A stretch of 50,264 nucleotides of DNA from an uncultured Blautia sp. GTDB lineage: Bacteria; Bacillota; Clostridia; Lachnospirales; Lachnospiraceae. The notes beneath the pieces are model-generated. The model was not told the origin of the DNA and made no database searches. It saw only the letters and a list, made by a program, of their open reading frames with translations. The position numbers and the translations under genes are program-made. The number at the start of each line of letters is the position of its first letter. Positions within the stretch are counted from its first letter, which is position 1. This document shows positions 41,877 through 50,264 of the stretch, in pieces. The stretch covers positions 1 to 50,264 of the forward strand of contig NZ_CAKRNY010000027.1 of NCBI RefSeq assembly GCF_934371575.1. The letters run 5' to 3'.

Positions 41877-43655
41877 TCATACCTCTTTCCCCAATACCGG
41901 AAAACAGACTTTCACACAAGTGTATTCTCCCTGATTACTTTCAACCGAAATTCCAAATTCTTCCCCATAATAATTTTTAATCCTCTGATGCACATTTATA
42001 AGCCCAATTCCTGATGAATTATGATTCACTCCCTGCTGCAAGTCCTTTTTAAGCTCCTGGCGTAACCTCTGCAGCGTTTCATCGCTTATTCCATTCCCAT
42101 TATCGCAAATGCTGATCTCCGCTATATGATCGGAAGTGATTTTTCCTGTCACTTCTATCCGGCCTCTTTTTTTGCATGGAATAACACCATGTTCCATTGC
42201 ATTTTCCATTAATGGCTGTAATATAAACTTTAACATTTCACAGGTCAGCATTTCCTCTTCCACATTATAAATCACATCAAATTTTCCCGGAAAACGGATG
42301 GACTGTATTTTTACGTAGCACTGAAGATTCTCAAGCTCTTTTTTCAGCTGTACGATATTTCCCCCTTTTACGTTATAATGGAAAATATGGGACAGGCATT
42401 CTGAAATTTCCGATATTTCATCAACCCCATTTAGTTTTGCCAACGCACTGACAATGTTTAATGTATTATATAAAAAATGAGGATTGATCTGATATTGCAG
42501 CATTTGAAGTTCTGTTTTTTTCTGGCTTATTTCGTTCTTGTATGCCAGAATAATATTTTCTTCAATACGGGATACAAGATCGTTATAGCCACTTACCATT
42601 GTGGAAATTTCCCTTGGTACGTCCTCTTCCAATTGAATATGCTGAGGTTTTTGTTTTTTATGTAAGGTTACCTGATTTAAGGCATCGGAAAATTCAGAAA
42701 TAGGCTTTGTAATGCGACTGATCAGCTGTATTCCCCCAATCAGTAAAAAAACAAAGATCAGTAAAACCCAGAAGCTATAAAACAAAATATTCTTTAGACT
42801 ATTGAACACAAAACTTTTTTGCTGCATGCATTGAACCAGATACCAGTCCAGATCATCGATTTTAATAACATATGCGTTCCAGACAGAACCATCCGCTTCC
42901 AATATTCCCTGATGATCTGAGCTTTCATAAATTTCTTTCACATCCTCAAGAAGAAAATTGTTTTCTTTTTCAGAAGAATAAATAACCCCGTTTCTATTAA
43001 AAAGACAGCATTCAATTTCATCATTTGAAAACACCGAAAAACTTCTTTTGATTTCTTCAAAGTCCAAATCAATATAAATAGTAGCAAGCTTTTCGTCAGA
43101 TTCCACCGGATACATAGCATATGCGATTGTCAGCAATTTATAGGGAAGCATGTTTATTTCGCCTTCATATACGTCTGTAATGTATTCTTCGCTTTTATGA
43201 CTGACCTTTGAATAGACAATGTGTTTTTGCGCCTGCTCAACCTGTGTCAACGAATCTTCTACAAAATTACCATAAATATTTCCATTTTCGGTTAAAATCG
43301 TAGCGCGTAAAATATAAGGATTAATTCCACAGATATCTTCCAGAATACCATTTACATATTCCTTGGACGAAAGCTGCTTTTTTAAAGATTGTTTTTCATA
43401 ATCATTTCGAAGATCTGACATGATATTTTTATCTATTAAGGGTAAGTATTTCAAGTAATCCAGATTCTTTGTTATGGTCTCAATCTCCATCTCCCACTGA
43501 CTGTTCATTCTGTGCAAATAAGACCAGTTGTTTTTTTCAGCCTCTTTTACATCAATAAAAAAGGAAGCACAAATTACTACTAAAGAAAACAGGAAACTGC
43601 ATGCTAATCCAATAAAAAGCTGCCACCACACAGGCAATCTCGCAATCCTTTTCAA
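41877..43655 (-). CDS. Sensor histidine kinase, YesM-like
   Basis: 592 residues. Membrane helices at about 11-34 and 290-315 enclose a large extracellular sensor region (about 35-288, Cache-like in size and layout). A HAMP linker and coiled coil follow. The His box is QYQINPHFLYN, the N-box LMENAMEHG and the G-box CDNGNGIS. It is encoded 2 bp after a binding lipoprotein and 3 bp before its regulator in one operon. Ligand unknown. Confidence 0.91.
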   Translation of the reverse strand: MKRIARLPVWWQLFIGLACSFLFSLVVICASFFIDVKEAEKNNWSYLHRMNSQWEMEIETITKNLDYLKYLPLIDKNIMSDLRNDYEKQSLKKQLSSKEYVNGILEDICGINPYILRATILTENGNIYGNFVEDSLTQVEQAQKHIVYSKVSHKSEEYITDVYEGEINMLPYKLLTIAYAMYPVESDEKLATIYIDLDFEEIKRSFSVFSNDEIECCLFNRNGVIYSSEKENNFLLEDVKEIYESSDHQGILEADGSVWNAYVIKIDDLDWYLVQCMQQKSFVFNSLKNILFYSFWVLLIFVFLLIGGIQLISRITKPISEFSDALNQVTLHKKQKPQHIQLEEDVPREISTMVSGYNDLVSRIEENIILAYKNEISQKKTELQMLQYQINPHFLYNTLNIVSALAKLNGVDEISEISECLSHIFHYNVKGGNIVQLKKELENLQCYVKIQSIRFPGKFDVIYNVEEEMLTCEMLKFILQPLMENAMEHGVIPCKKRGRIEVTGKITSDHIAEISICDNGNGISDETLQRLRQELKKDLQQGVNHNSSGIGLINVHQRIKNYYGEEFGISVESNQGEYTCVKVCFPVLGKEV

Positions 43656-43657
43656 AA

Positions 43658-44929
43658 TCAGTCTCCTTTCTGCAGAATTAATAGATCATTCAATTCTTTC
43701 AAGAATGATTCCTCCGTGACCTTTTGATTCGAGCTGATTAATTTCTGAAACAAAGTATTTATCTCATCTGATTTATCACTTTCGTATGCAAATTCTTCCA
43801 GAAAAAAATCACCTTTACTGATGCTATCCGTAAACGCATTTGCATAATGATCTGTTACGTCTACAGATTTTATACAGGAATATGCCCCTGCTTTGTCTGC
43901 ATAATATTCACTGACATTCTTGGAAACCACATAATCCAGAAACTGTTCAGCTGCTTCTAAATGCTTACAGGAAGCGGACACCCCCAATACTGCATCTATT
44001 TTTACAACAACCTTTTCGCCGCCTTTTTTATCTGTAGGAAATGGCATAAATAATAAATCTATATCCGGATTTATCTTTTTTATTATAGGATATGCCCAGT
44101 TTCCCTGAATAAACATATATGCTTCCCCATTTGCAAATTTTTTTACAGCTTCATCATATCCTGTATTTATGGTCTGTTTCTGCCCATATTTTCTTATTTC
44201 TATAAATTTTCTGGTAGAATCAAGTGCGATAGAATCTTCATTTATAACCCTATCACCATTCAGCACTTTCTGAATTAAATCATCCTGACTTCCCCGGGAG
44301 GACATATCAATTGCATCCCATCCCTGATGAGTCGTCCAGCCATCCTTATCTGCAAAAATAATGGGAAGCTTTCCTGCTTTTTTTATCTGCTCCATTGTAT
44401 CAATAAGTTCTGCATATGTAGAAGGAATCTGGTATCCGTTCTCTTCCAGCATCCTTTTGTTATAAAATATCCCTCTGTAATTCACAGACAATGGAAGTAC
44501 ATAAGTTCTATTAAGAATTTTAAATTTTTCCAGGAAATGTTCATTTACACAATGGGTTGCAGAAAAATCATCTAAAGCCTGCAAATATCCGCCTTTTACA
44601 TATTTTTCCACATCATCCTTCTGCGTTCCGATAAATTCAACAATATCCGGAAATTCCCCCTGAACGGCACGTATTTGTAACTCCTGATCAGGATTTGGTA
44701 CCTCCATATGTTCTACATGTATCTCATCCTGTGATTCATTAAAATCCGCAATGATTTTTTCAAAAATATGTCTTGTTTCTCTTTTAGAGGTAAGAAAAAA
44801 CAAGGTTTCCTTTTCTTTTTTTTCACTGTGCGTTTGCGGCTTTTTATTTTCTATTTTGAAATTTAGAAGACAACACCCTGCAATGCCACAGACAATGATC
44901 AATAAAAATATCTTCAGATTTTTTTTCAT
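43658..44929 (-). CDS. Extracellular solute-binding lipoprotein (family 1), sensor-linked
   Basis: 423 residues. A signal peptide ends at the lipobox IAGC, with the lipidated Cys at about residue 19. The mature protein has family-1 carbohydrate binding-protein features: VPNPDQELQIRAVQGEFPDIVEF, NYRGIFYNKRMLEENG, FANGEAYMFIQGNWAYP and a late EAAEQFLDYV. The ligand is probably an oligosaccharide. It is first in an operon with kinase and regulator, and no permease or ATPase gene is near, so it may serve sensing rather than uptake. Confidence 0.88.
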   Translation of the reverse strand: MKKNLKIFLLIIVCGIAGCCLLNFKIENKKPQTHSEKKEKETLFFLTSKRETRHIFEKIIADFNESQDEIHVEHMEVPNPDQELQIRAVQGEFPDIVEFIGTQKDDVEKYVKGGYLQALDDFSATHCVNEHFLEKFKILNRTYVLPLSVNYRGIFYNKRMLEENGYQIPSTYAELIDTMEQIKKAGKLPIIFADKDGWTTHQGWDAIDMSSRGSQDDLIQKVLNGDRVINEDSIALDSTRKFIEIRKYGQKQTINTGYDEAVKKFANGEAYMFIQGNWAYPIIKKINPDIDLLFMPFPTDKKGGEKVVVKIDAVLGVSASCKHLEAAEQFLDYVVSKNVSEYYADKAGAYSCIKSVDVTDHYANAFTDSISKGDFFLEEFAYESDKSDEINTLFQKLISSNQKVTEESFLKELNDLLILQKGD

Positions 44930-45127
44930 GTTATAGGTACACTCTCTTCTTTGAATTTCTTATAACTATAGCTTTTCTTATAAAACATACTACAACCAAT
45001 CAAATTGTTTTTCAATCGGATTTCCCAAACAATCAAAAAAGTAATAGTGACTGATTCAAAAACTTATAGCGCTGACAGATCTGTTTTTTTATAATAAGGT
45101 CACTTGATTCGAAGGAGGAATTAAAAA
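44930..45127. promoter_or_regulatory. Divergent control region between sensing operon and esterase
   Basis: CAATC occurs three times in the same orientation at 44997, 45013 and 45030, spaced 16 and 17 bp. On the plus strand TATAAT near 45091 has no good -35 box, which fits an activator-dependent esterase promoter. On the minus strand TATAGT with a poor -35 could start the sensing operon. Operator identity is inferred. Confidence 0.4.
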
Positions 45128-46726
45128 ATGAAGAAAAAAATTTTAACTATTCTTTTAAGCAGTGTTATGATTTTCTCTATGGGAATTTCAACAGTTTCTG
45201 CTGCAGCAGCTGATGACACAGTAGCCACAGAAAGTACTGTAGTCAGCAGAACAGATGGCGTTACAGATACCACATCTGGAAAAGTTCGTGGTTTTATTGA
45301 CAACGGAATTTACACCTTCCGCGGAATTCCTTATGCAAAAGCTGACAGATTTGAAATGCCAGAGGCTCCTGACAGCTGGGACGGCATCCGCAATTGCCTT
45401 GTCTATGGTTCAACAGCTCCTATTACAAAGATGACCGATCCGGATGGTGGAGATTTCATCATTCCTCATCGTTACTGGGCTCAGAGCGAGAATTGCCAGA
45501 ATCTAAATGTCTGGACACCGGATCTGGACACCAATGCAAAAAAACCGGTTATGGTATGGTTCCATGGTGGTGGCTACTACAACGGCTCCTCTATTGAAGG
45601 CGTTGCATATGATGGAAAGAATCTCAGCGACTATGGTGATGTAGTTGTGGTAACTGTAAACCATCGTTTAAATGTACTGGGTTACATGGATCTTTCCGAT
45701 TATGGCGAGGATTATCAGTACTCCGGTAACTGCGGCACAGCAGATTTAGTTGCATCCTTAAAGTGGGTAAAAGAAAATATTGCTAATTTCGGCGGTGATC
45801 CTGACAACGTAACTATTTTCGGACAGTCCGGTGGCGGCGGTAAGGTTCTCAACATGTTTGCAACCTCTGAAGCAGAAGGATTATTCAATCAGGCAGTTGT
45901 ACAGAGTGGCGGTGAAAGTCATATTGACCAGGATACTGCAAAAAAAGTAACTGCAAAAACTCTTGAAATTTTAGGAATTTCAGATAACGAGGTTGAACAG
46001 TTAAAAGAGGTTCCATATGATACTCTTGATGCTGCTGCAACTGAAGCACAGAAACAGGTAGGCGAGGAACTGGGAACTTCTGTAGGCTGGAGTCCTGTTC
46101 TTGATGAAGATTATCTTCAGACTAATTTCCTGGATTGGACAAATGATGTTCCAGTTATGGTAGGTTCTGTATTTGGAGAATTCAATTGCTGGACTGCTCT
46201 GGATCCGAATGAACCTAACAAGAATTCCTGGACTGAAGAAGAAGTAGACGAAAAATTAACTGAAAAATATGGTGATAAAGCTGAATCTGTAAAAGAAGCA
46301 TTCCTGAAAGCTTATCCAGAAAAGAGTGCTTGTGATGCTTATTACGTATCCAATCGTACAGGTAACTTCAAAACACTGTCAAAGAGACTGGAGTCCGGAG
46401 ATAATAAAAACTATAATTATCTTGTATCCTATGAATCTCCAATTGACGGTGGTGTAAACTTATGGCACTGTGGAGAGATTCCATTTGTATTCCACAATGT
46501 AGATCTGGTATCTGACTGCTATGGCGGAAGCCAGGATGCTTATGATCTGCAGGATGTAATGGCAAGTGCATGGGTAAACTTTGCACGTACCGGAGATCCA
46601 AATGGAGATAATGTACCTGCATGGAGCACCTATACAGATGATAACAAGTCTACTATGGTATTCGATACCACAAGTGGCGAAAGAGTTGATTATGATGCTG
46701 AATTACAGGAACTGATCAGCCAGTAA
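45128..46726 (+). CDS. Secreted type-B carboxylesterase
   Basis: 532 residues. Signal peptide MKKKILTILLSSVMIF to about ISTVSAAA (cleavage near 25). The alpha/beta-hydrolase body has the N-terminal FRGIPYAK motif, oxyanion WFHGGGYYNG, nucleophile Ser in FGQSGGGG, and His in LWHCGEIPFVF, with acid Glu probably in VFGEFNCW. It would cleave esters outside the cell, for example on plant polymers or dietary esters. GGAGG precedes the ATG. It is divergent from the second sensing operon and followed by its own terminator. Confidence 0.92.
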   Translation: MKKKILTILLSSVMIFSMGISTVSAAAADDTVATESTVVSRTDGVTDTTSGKVRGFIDNGIYTFRGIPYAKADRFEMPEAPDSWDGIRNCLVYGSTAPITKMTDPDGGDFIIPHRYWAQSENCQNLNVWTPDLDTNAKKPVMVWFHGGGYYNGSSIEGVAYDGKNLSDYGDVVVVTVNHRLNVLGYMDLSDYGEDYQYSGNCGTADLVASLKWVKENIANFGGDPDNVTIFGQSGGGGKVLNMFATSEAEGLFNQAVVQSGGESHIDQDTAKKVTAKTLEILGISDNEVEQLKEVPYDTLDAAATEAQKQVGEELGTSVGWSPVLDEDYLQTNFLDWTNDVPVMVGSVFGEFNCWTALDPNEPNKNSWTEEEVDEKLTEKYGDKAESVKEAFLKAYPEKSACDAYYVSNRTGNFKTLSKRLESGDNKNYNYLVSYESPIDGGVNLWHCGEIPFVFHNVDLVSDCYGGSQDAYDLQDVMASAWVNFARTGDPNGDNVPAWSTYTDDNKSTMVFDTTSGERVDYDAELQELISQ

Positions 46727-46763
46727 ATTTAAATAAGTCCTCTAAAGAATAATTCAATACAAT

Positions 46764-46818
46764 AAATCCTCTTGAATTGATGGGTACTTAATAGTCCTGT
46801 CATTTCAAGAGGATTTTT
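46764..46818. terminator. Bidirectional terminator after esterase
   Basis: AAATCCTCTTGAATTGA (46764-46780) and TCATTTCAAGAGGATTT (46800-46816) pair with one mismatch and end in T runs. It also lies just past the HD-domain gene on the minus strand. Confidence 0.85.
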
Positions 46819-46820
46819 CA

Positions 46821-47417
46821 TTATATAGAAAGTTCCGCGTTAATCGTATCTTCACTGGCTGCCATCGCCTGCAGTGTCATGGTCAGCAGTTTTTCCAGTT
46901 CCCATCCAAGCTGCTGCGCACCGCGCTCAATTACTTCCCGGGAGCATCCTGCTGCGAAGCCTTTGCTCTTGTACTTTTTCTTCAGGGATTTCAGTTCCAT
47001 ATCCTTGGTGCTCTTGGACGGACGCATTAAAGCTGCTGCCCAGATCAATCCGGTAAGTTCGTCTGCTGCAAAGAGCACCTTTTCCATCTCCTGTTCCGGT
47101 GCTACATCAATCGTTACACCGCAGCCTACGGTTATTCCATATCCGTGAGATACCACACTGTGGATCACATCCTCGCCTACACCTGCCTCGCGAAGCATTT
47201 CCGGTGCTTTCAGGCAATGCTCTTCCGGATAAAGCTCGAAATCAATGTCGTGAAGAAGTCCTACGATTCCCCAGTATTCAGCATCCTCTCCATATCCCAG
47301 TTCGTTTGCATACCATTTCATGACCGCTTCCACAGTCAGTGCATGCTGGATATGAAATGGATCCTTGTTGTATTTTTTTAATAATGTAAAAGCCTCGTCT
47401 CTTGTGATTGTTTCCAT
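46821..47417 (-). CDS. HD-domain phosphohydrolase-like protein
   Basis: 198 residues from the ATG at 47417 (GGAG 8 nt upstream). The metal-binding HD pair is in GLLHDIDFELYPEEH, with an earlier His in DPFHIQHALTVE and a late D in AADELTGLIWAAALM. Similar stand-alone HD proteins act as hydrolases on nucleotides or other phosphates; the substrate here is unknown. Its neighbours give no clear pathway. Confidence 0.82.
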   Translation of the reverse strand: METITRDEAFTLLKKYNKDPFHIQHALTVEAVMKWYANELGYGEDAEYWGIVGLLHDIDFELYPEEHCLKAPEMLREAGVGEDVIHSVVSHGYGITVGCGVTIDVAPEQEMEKVLFAADELTGLIWAAALMRPSKSTKDMELKSLKKKYKSKGFAAGCSREVIERGAQQLGWELEKLLTMTLQAMAASEDTINAELSI

Positions 47418-47526
47418 TGCTGTCACTCCTCGTATGTCTGTATCTGAACTTGATTTCCGGATTTTCCCCAATCATCCTCACTCATGAACACGCTGTAAGG
47501 TCGTGCTCCTGATTTTTCTTTATTGT

Positions 47527-47596
47527 CAAGCGGATATTCCAGGTCTGCTTCGCTACGTAGCTCTACACCGAATAACTGCTCCGCAGTTTATTCGGT
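47527..47596. repeat. Copy 2 of the dispersed 3'-end repeat, with hairpin
   Basis: The core 47527-47556 matches 37564-37593 at 26 of 30 positions. Between the core and the shared TTCGGTTAAA, this copy carries extra bases forming ACCGAATAACTGC (47567-47579) / GCAGTTTATTCGGT (47583-47596). The stop codon of the gene at 47588 lies inside the hairpin. Confidence 0.7.
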
Positions 47597-47938
47597 TAAA
47601 ATCTCATCTTTCTTCGCAAGCAGTGCCTCGCATGCTGCACACGCCGGACAATCACAATATTTTTCTCCTGCGGCTTTGCGCTCTTTTGCGTGAAGCAAAA
47701 CATTTTTTACACCATCTGCACCAAAAACCTTAGCTCCCATATCAGACTCAGCAAAGGAAATTAATCCCTCGATAGGCATAATATCCGCTTCCATCTCTGC
47801 AACGTACGCTTTGGCCGCATCTGCTTCTTTTTCCGTTCCAACAGAATCCAGATAATTTTGCGCTGCGTCTTTGATTTCTTTACAAGCGGATGGTGCTGCT
47901 AATAAATCCCCGGTTAATTCACGAATTGTTTTTTCCAT
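47588..47938 (-). CDS. Small protein with C-terminal cysteine cluster
   Basis: 116 residues, acidic and helical. The C-terminus has C-x-C-x2-C-x2-C (CDCPACAACEALL), which could bind a metal. The middle has a repeated-looking EMEADIMPIEGLISFAE segment. Similar small Clostridia proteins exist, but I recognise no function; some are labelled Hsp90-like without clear basis. The ATG follows GGGAG. Its last codons and stop lie inside a dispersed repeat copy. Alone on its strand between two gaps. Confidence 0.75.
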   Translation of the reverse strand: MEKTIRELTGDLLAAPSACKEIKDAAQNYLDSVGTEKEADAAKAYVAEMEADIMPIEGLISFAESDMGAKVFGADGVKNVLLHAKERKAAGEKYCDCPACAACEALLAKKDEILTE

Positions 47939-48086
47939 AATAAAACTCCCTTTCTGAAGTGTGTTCTTTCTATACTACTCTGTTTACCACATAAGCATGT
48001 TCATGATTTGGAATAAAAGAAAAACCTTGCAAATACTATACATCGTTCTTTATTTATATACAACCATTTTGAGGAAAGTGACAATT

Positions 48087-49127
48087 TTAATTCCCTGATA
48101 ACAATTTTTCCCAGGGTTCATATCCTTTCATATAAGTAAACTCTTCCGCGTTTCTGAAGCCTTCCAGCAATTCTTTTTTCATTTCTTCCGTATATGGATT
48201 TTCGACTTTCCGGAATTTCATATGCTTGTATAATTGGGATTTTTGAAAATCACCTAGGGTATCCACATTGTTCAGCAATTGCTTTGCAACCTGGAAAGTG
48301 CCCTCCACATTGTTCTCGGCGGTCACAACATTCAACATTGCTGCACATTCATTGTATTTTCCCATATCAAAGCCTGAAGCTAATGTACACATTTTCTCTG
48401 CCAGAAACCTTGCGTATCCATGGTCTTTTTCCTCAAGAGCCTTAGTGATCATGATTCCAAAAGCCATATTTAAAGTGGTATACTCTGAAAAAACAGCCTT
48501 TTCCAGCATCTCAAATGCCTCTTCTGTTTTCCCCTGCTCCATATATAATTGTCCCTGCTTCACCTTTTTCATGGGATCATAATCGGAAAAATAGTTTAAA
48601 TATTTTTCTGCCATTTCATAATTCTTTTTCCGCAAATAGAAGCCGAACAGGGAATCAGCTGCATGGTGCTGGATTTTTTCATCTTTATCACCGAGCGCCA
48701 TTTCGTACCAGGAATTAATCTGCTCATCGTACCTGTCAGGATTCTCGCACATGCCAATGATCCTGCGCGAATCAAGCATTACTGCCAGCTGCCAGATCAG
48801 CAGATTGCAGTTTGGATATTCTTTTATAGTATTTACAGCCCACTGATAGGTCTTCTCAAAGCCTTCCTCAGAAAACATTTTGTCCATTTTGTGGATCAGC
48901 TCTTCGATTTCAAGGTCAGTCAGATTTTCGCGAAAAGACAACAGGGTATCAAGGGAAATATGCAGTAGTCTTGCAATAGGAGCTAACAATTCAATATCAG
49001 GATTGGAGTTCCCATTTTCCCACTTATTCACCGCCGGAGTGGTTACTCCCAGACGATTTGCCATTTCTTCCTGCGTGTAACCTAATTCTTTTCTATATTT
49101 TTTAATCACATTTCCAATATTCATCAT
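48087..49127 (-). CDS. XRE-family regulator with helical repeat C-terminus
   Basis: 346 residues. The N-terminal HTH (about 1-60) shows KYRKELGYTQEEMANRLGVTTPAVNKWENGNSNPDIELL. The remainder is helical, with TPR-like spacing (AEKYLNYFSDYDPMKKVKQGQLYMEQGKTEEAFEMLEKAV). Such proteins can respond to peptides or act in stress control; no partner gene is evident. The ATG at 49127 follows GGAG with a 6-nt gap; the next codon is also ATG. Confidence 0.87.
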   Translation of the reverse strand: MMNIGNVIKKYRKELGYTQEEMANRLGVTTPAVNKWENGNSNPDIELLAPIARLLHISLDTLLSFRENLTDLEIEELIHKMDKMFSEEGFEKTYQWAVNTIKEYPNCNLLIWQLAVMLDSRRIIGMCENPDRYDEQINSWYEMALGDKDEKIQHHAADSLFGFYLRKKNYEMAEKYLNYFSDYDPMKKVKQGQLYMEQGKTEEAFEMLEKAVFSEYTTLNMAFGIMITKALEEKDHGYARFLAEKMCTLASGFDMGKYNECAAMLNVVTAENNVEGTFQVAKQLLNNVDTLGDFQKSQLYKHMKFRKVENPYTEEMKKELLEGFRNAEEFTYMKGYEPWEKLLSGN

Positions 49128-49391
49128 ATTTTTCTCCTGATTGAAACTCCAAAAGCTTTTGTGATTAAAGCATAGCAGAATTAACAGATGAGCACAATTG
49201 AATTGTTGTTAAGTACGTTTCATATTTTTTAACTGTTAGGAAAGTTAAAAATCCATTTACAAATTTTATCAGAAGAGGCAGGTAAATAACTTTTCTCGAC
49301 ACTCTTTTTTAGCTTTGCAATATGCTTATTACGAACATCTTTCCCATATTTTGCATATCCTAACAGCAGAAGTCAAAAAAGGAGTCGCTGT

Positions 49392-49862
49392 ATGAAGAAT
49401 AAAAAATGGATTTCACTGGCAGCAGCTGTGATTCTTACAGTAACTGCACTGCCAGCCACAGTCTTTGCTGCAAAGGATGGCGAATCAAAAGAGGAGCTTA
49501 CAAAAGTTACCTTAAACGAAGTGGCCCATTCAATTTTCTATGCGCCGCAGTATGTAGCGATTGAAGAAGGATATTTCGCAGAGGAAGGGCTGGATCTGAC
49601 ACTTGTCACAGGCTTTGGGGCAGATAAGACCATGACTGCTGTTATTTCCGGGGAAGCTGATATTGGGTTTATGGGGGCCGAGGCGTCTATCTATGCTTAT
49701 CAGGAAGGTGCCACTGATCCGGTTGTGAATTTCGCACAGCTCACCCAGAGGGCTGGAAACTTCCTTGTGGCAAGAGAAGAAATGCCGGATTTCACATGGG
49801 ATGATCTGAGAGATAAGAGAGTTCTTGGCGGTCGTAAGGGTGGCGTACATATATCAATGTAA
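49392..49862 (+). pseudogene. Truncated NMT1/ThiY-type binding protein
   Basis: 156 residues, less than half the usual length of about 330-350. The signal peptide ends near FAAKDG; the N-terminal lobe is well kept (FYAPQYVAIEEGYFAEEGLDL, SGEADIGFMGAEASIYAYQEG). After RDKRVLGGRKGG the frame goes to VHISM and stops at 49860-49862. Family members of the ABC uptake type for taurine, nitrate or thiamine precursors continue for a second lobe. The break point is near 49850, and another gene end follows at once, so a recombination or insertion event is likely. AAAGGAG precedes the ATG. Confidence 0.85.
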
Positions 49863-49940
49863 ACTATGAGACGATTGTGATTTTGTGTAATTGGGTGGAT
49901 GGGTTGAATAGTACGAAGAAATCGCAGAAAATAGAATAGC
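49850..49940 (+). other. Foreign-looking gene tail after the break
   Basis: In the frame YINVNYETIVILCNWVDG then LNSTKKSQKIE and stop at about 49939, sequence after the break reads as a plausible protein C-terminus joined to the binding-protein gene out of frame. The parent gene is not in the window. This is a by-eye reading of a short stretch. Confidence 0.3.
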
Positions 49941-49943
49941 TTT

Positions 49944-49987
49944 AAATATAAGTGGAAATATTTTTGCTAATATCTCCACTTATATTT
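49944..49987. terminator. Bidirectional terminator
   Basis: AAATATAAGTGG-AAATATT (from 49944) pairs with AATATCTCCACTTATATTT (to 49987), one mismatch. It overlaps the stop codon of the Abi-family gene. Confidence 0.8.
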
Positions 49988-50264
49988 TGCGAAATTTTGT
50001 TATCTCTTTCCAGTTACTCGGAAATCCCATATATTCAAAAAGATCATTCAACTTCAAATTTGAATTCTGCTTTTCATATCGGTCAAAAATATGCAATAAT
50101 TGCTTTTTAAACAGTAAAAAATCGGTCTTTGGAAGTAGATAACGAAAAGTAATGACTACACTAAACAAGTCATTTTTTCCATATATGTATTTTGAACCGT
50201 TTTTAGAAATGCTTAATTTTTCATGTAACAATGTATCTGGAATATCAATATATGTGTGATAGGA
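49980..50264 (-). CDS. Abi-family abortive-infection protein, C-terminal part
   Basis: The frame is open from the right edge, so only the last 94 or so residues are seen. They match the C-terminal region of AbiD/AbiF-type (Abi_2) proteins: NDLFSVVITFRYLLPKTDF, FKKQLLHIFDRYEKQ, LNDLFEYMGFPSNWKEI. These proteins stop phage growth by killing or stalling the infected cell; the mechanism is poorly known. An ATG or TTG seen inside the frame near 50231 is unlikely to be the true start, given the family's usual length of about 300. It abuts a disrupted binding-protein gene, which fits horizontal acquisition. Confidence 0.8.
   Translation of the reverse strand, partial: SYHTYIDIPDTLLHEKLSISKNGSKYIYGKNDLFSVVITFRYLLPKTDFLLFKKQLLHIFDRYEKQNSNLKLNDLFEYMGFPSNWKEITKFRKI

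Noticed and set aside
1..50264. tRNA, rRNA or insertion-sequence transposase genes
   Set aside because: None could be recognised on either strand.

Overview
The window looks like chromosome of a gut Lachnospiraceae bacterium (Firmicutes/Clostridia), most like Blautia or a close relative. This rests on the tig-clpP-clpX-lon-engB and ecfA1-ecfA2-ecfT-truA gene orders, AGGAGG-type ribosome binding sites with some TTG/GTG starts, moderate GC with AT-rich gaps, and many YesM/YesN-type two-component systems, AraC regulators and MATE pumps. The genus is inferred from protein style only; no rRNA or tRNA gene is visible.

Layout. 1-1570: intergenic repeats, then rpsI and rplM (minus strand) behind a consensus promoter and a leader of about 160 nt. 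1780-2949: a CDF metal exporter. 3018-12316: a sugar module, all minus strand. It holds a multiple-monosaccharide ABC importer (chvE-mmsA-mmsB) and a sensing operon (anchored binding protein, histidine kinase, response regulator, second lipoprotein binding protein). 12523-22293: a conserved housekeeping block, trigger factor, ClpP, ClpX, Lon, EngB, the ECF energising module and TruA. 22472-25956: DJ-1/PfpI protein, proC, a CYTH-domain protein and malQ. 26095-37328: accessory region with three MATE exporters, each beside a MarR or AraC regulator. Among them lie a J-domain co-chaperone, a HigBA-like toxin-antitoxin pair, an AAA-ATPase/PD-(D/E)XK protein and an apparent miniature transcription unit. 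37603-40256: M20 dipeptidase, a small siroheme/4Fe-4S reductase and a 57-residue protein. 40339-46726: a second sensing operon (lipoprotein binding protein, kinase, regulator) without a permease, divergent from a secreted carboxylesterase. 46821-49127: HD-domain protein, cysteine-tailed small protein and an XRE regulator. 49392-50264: a truncated NMT1-type binding protein abutting the C-terminus of an Abi-family abortive-infection protein that runs off the right edge.

How genes work together. In both sugar-sensing loci a periplasmic-type binding protein is co-transcribed with a YesM-like kinase and a YesN-like AraC regulator, which suggests ligand-bound binding protein is the input. In the first, the likely target is the adjacent chvE-mmsAB importer; in the second, the divergent esterase is the only nearby candidate. 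The strongest less-expected signals are: a 16-codon ORF with a perfect Shine-Dalgarno buried in a hairpin and its own terminator (31753-31970); a promoter with two self-palindromic operators for the MarR-MATE pair; mutually exclusive hairpins in the leader of the J-domain protein gene; a promoter-terminator pair with no ORF at 37437-37537; and several short repeats in gaps.
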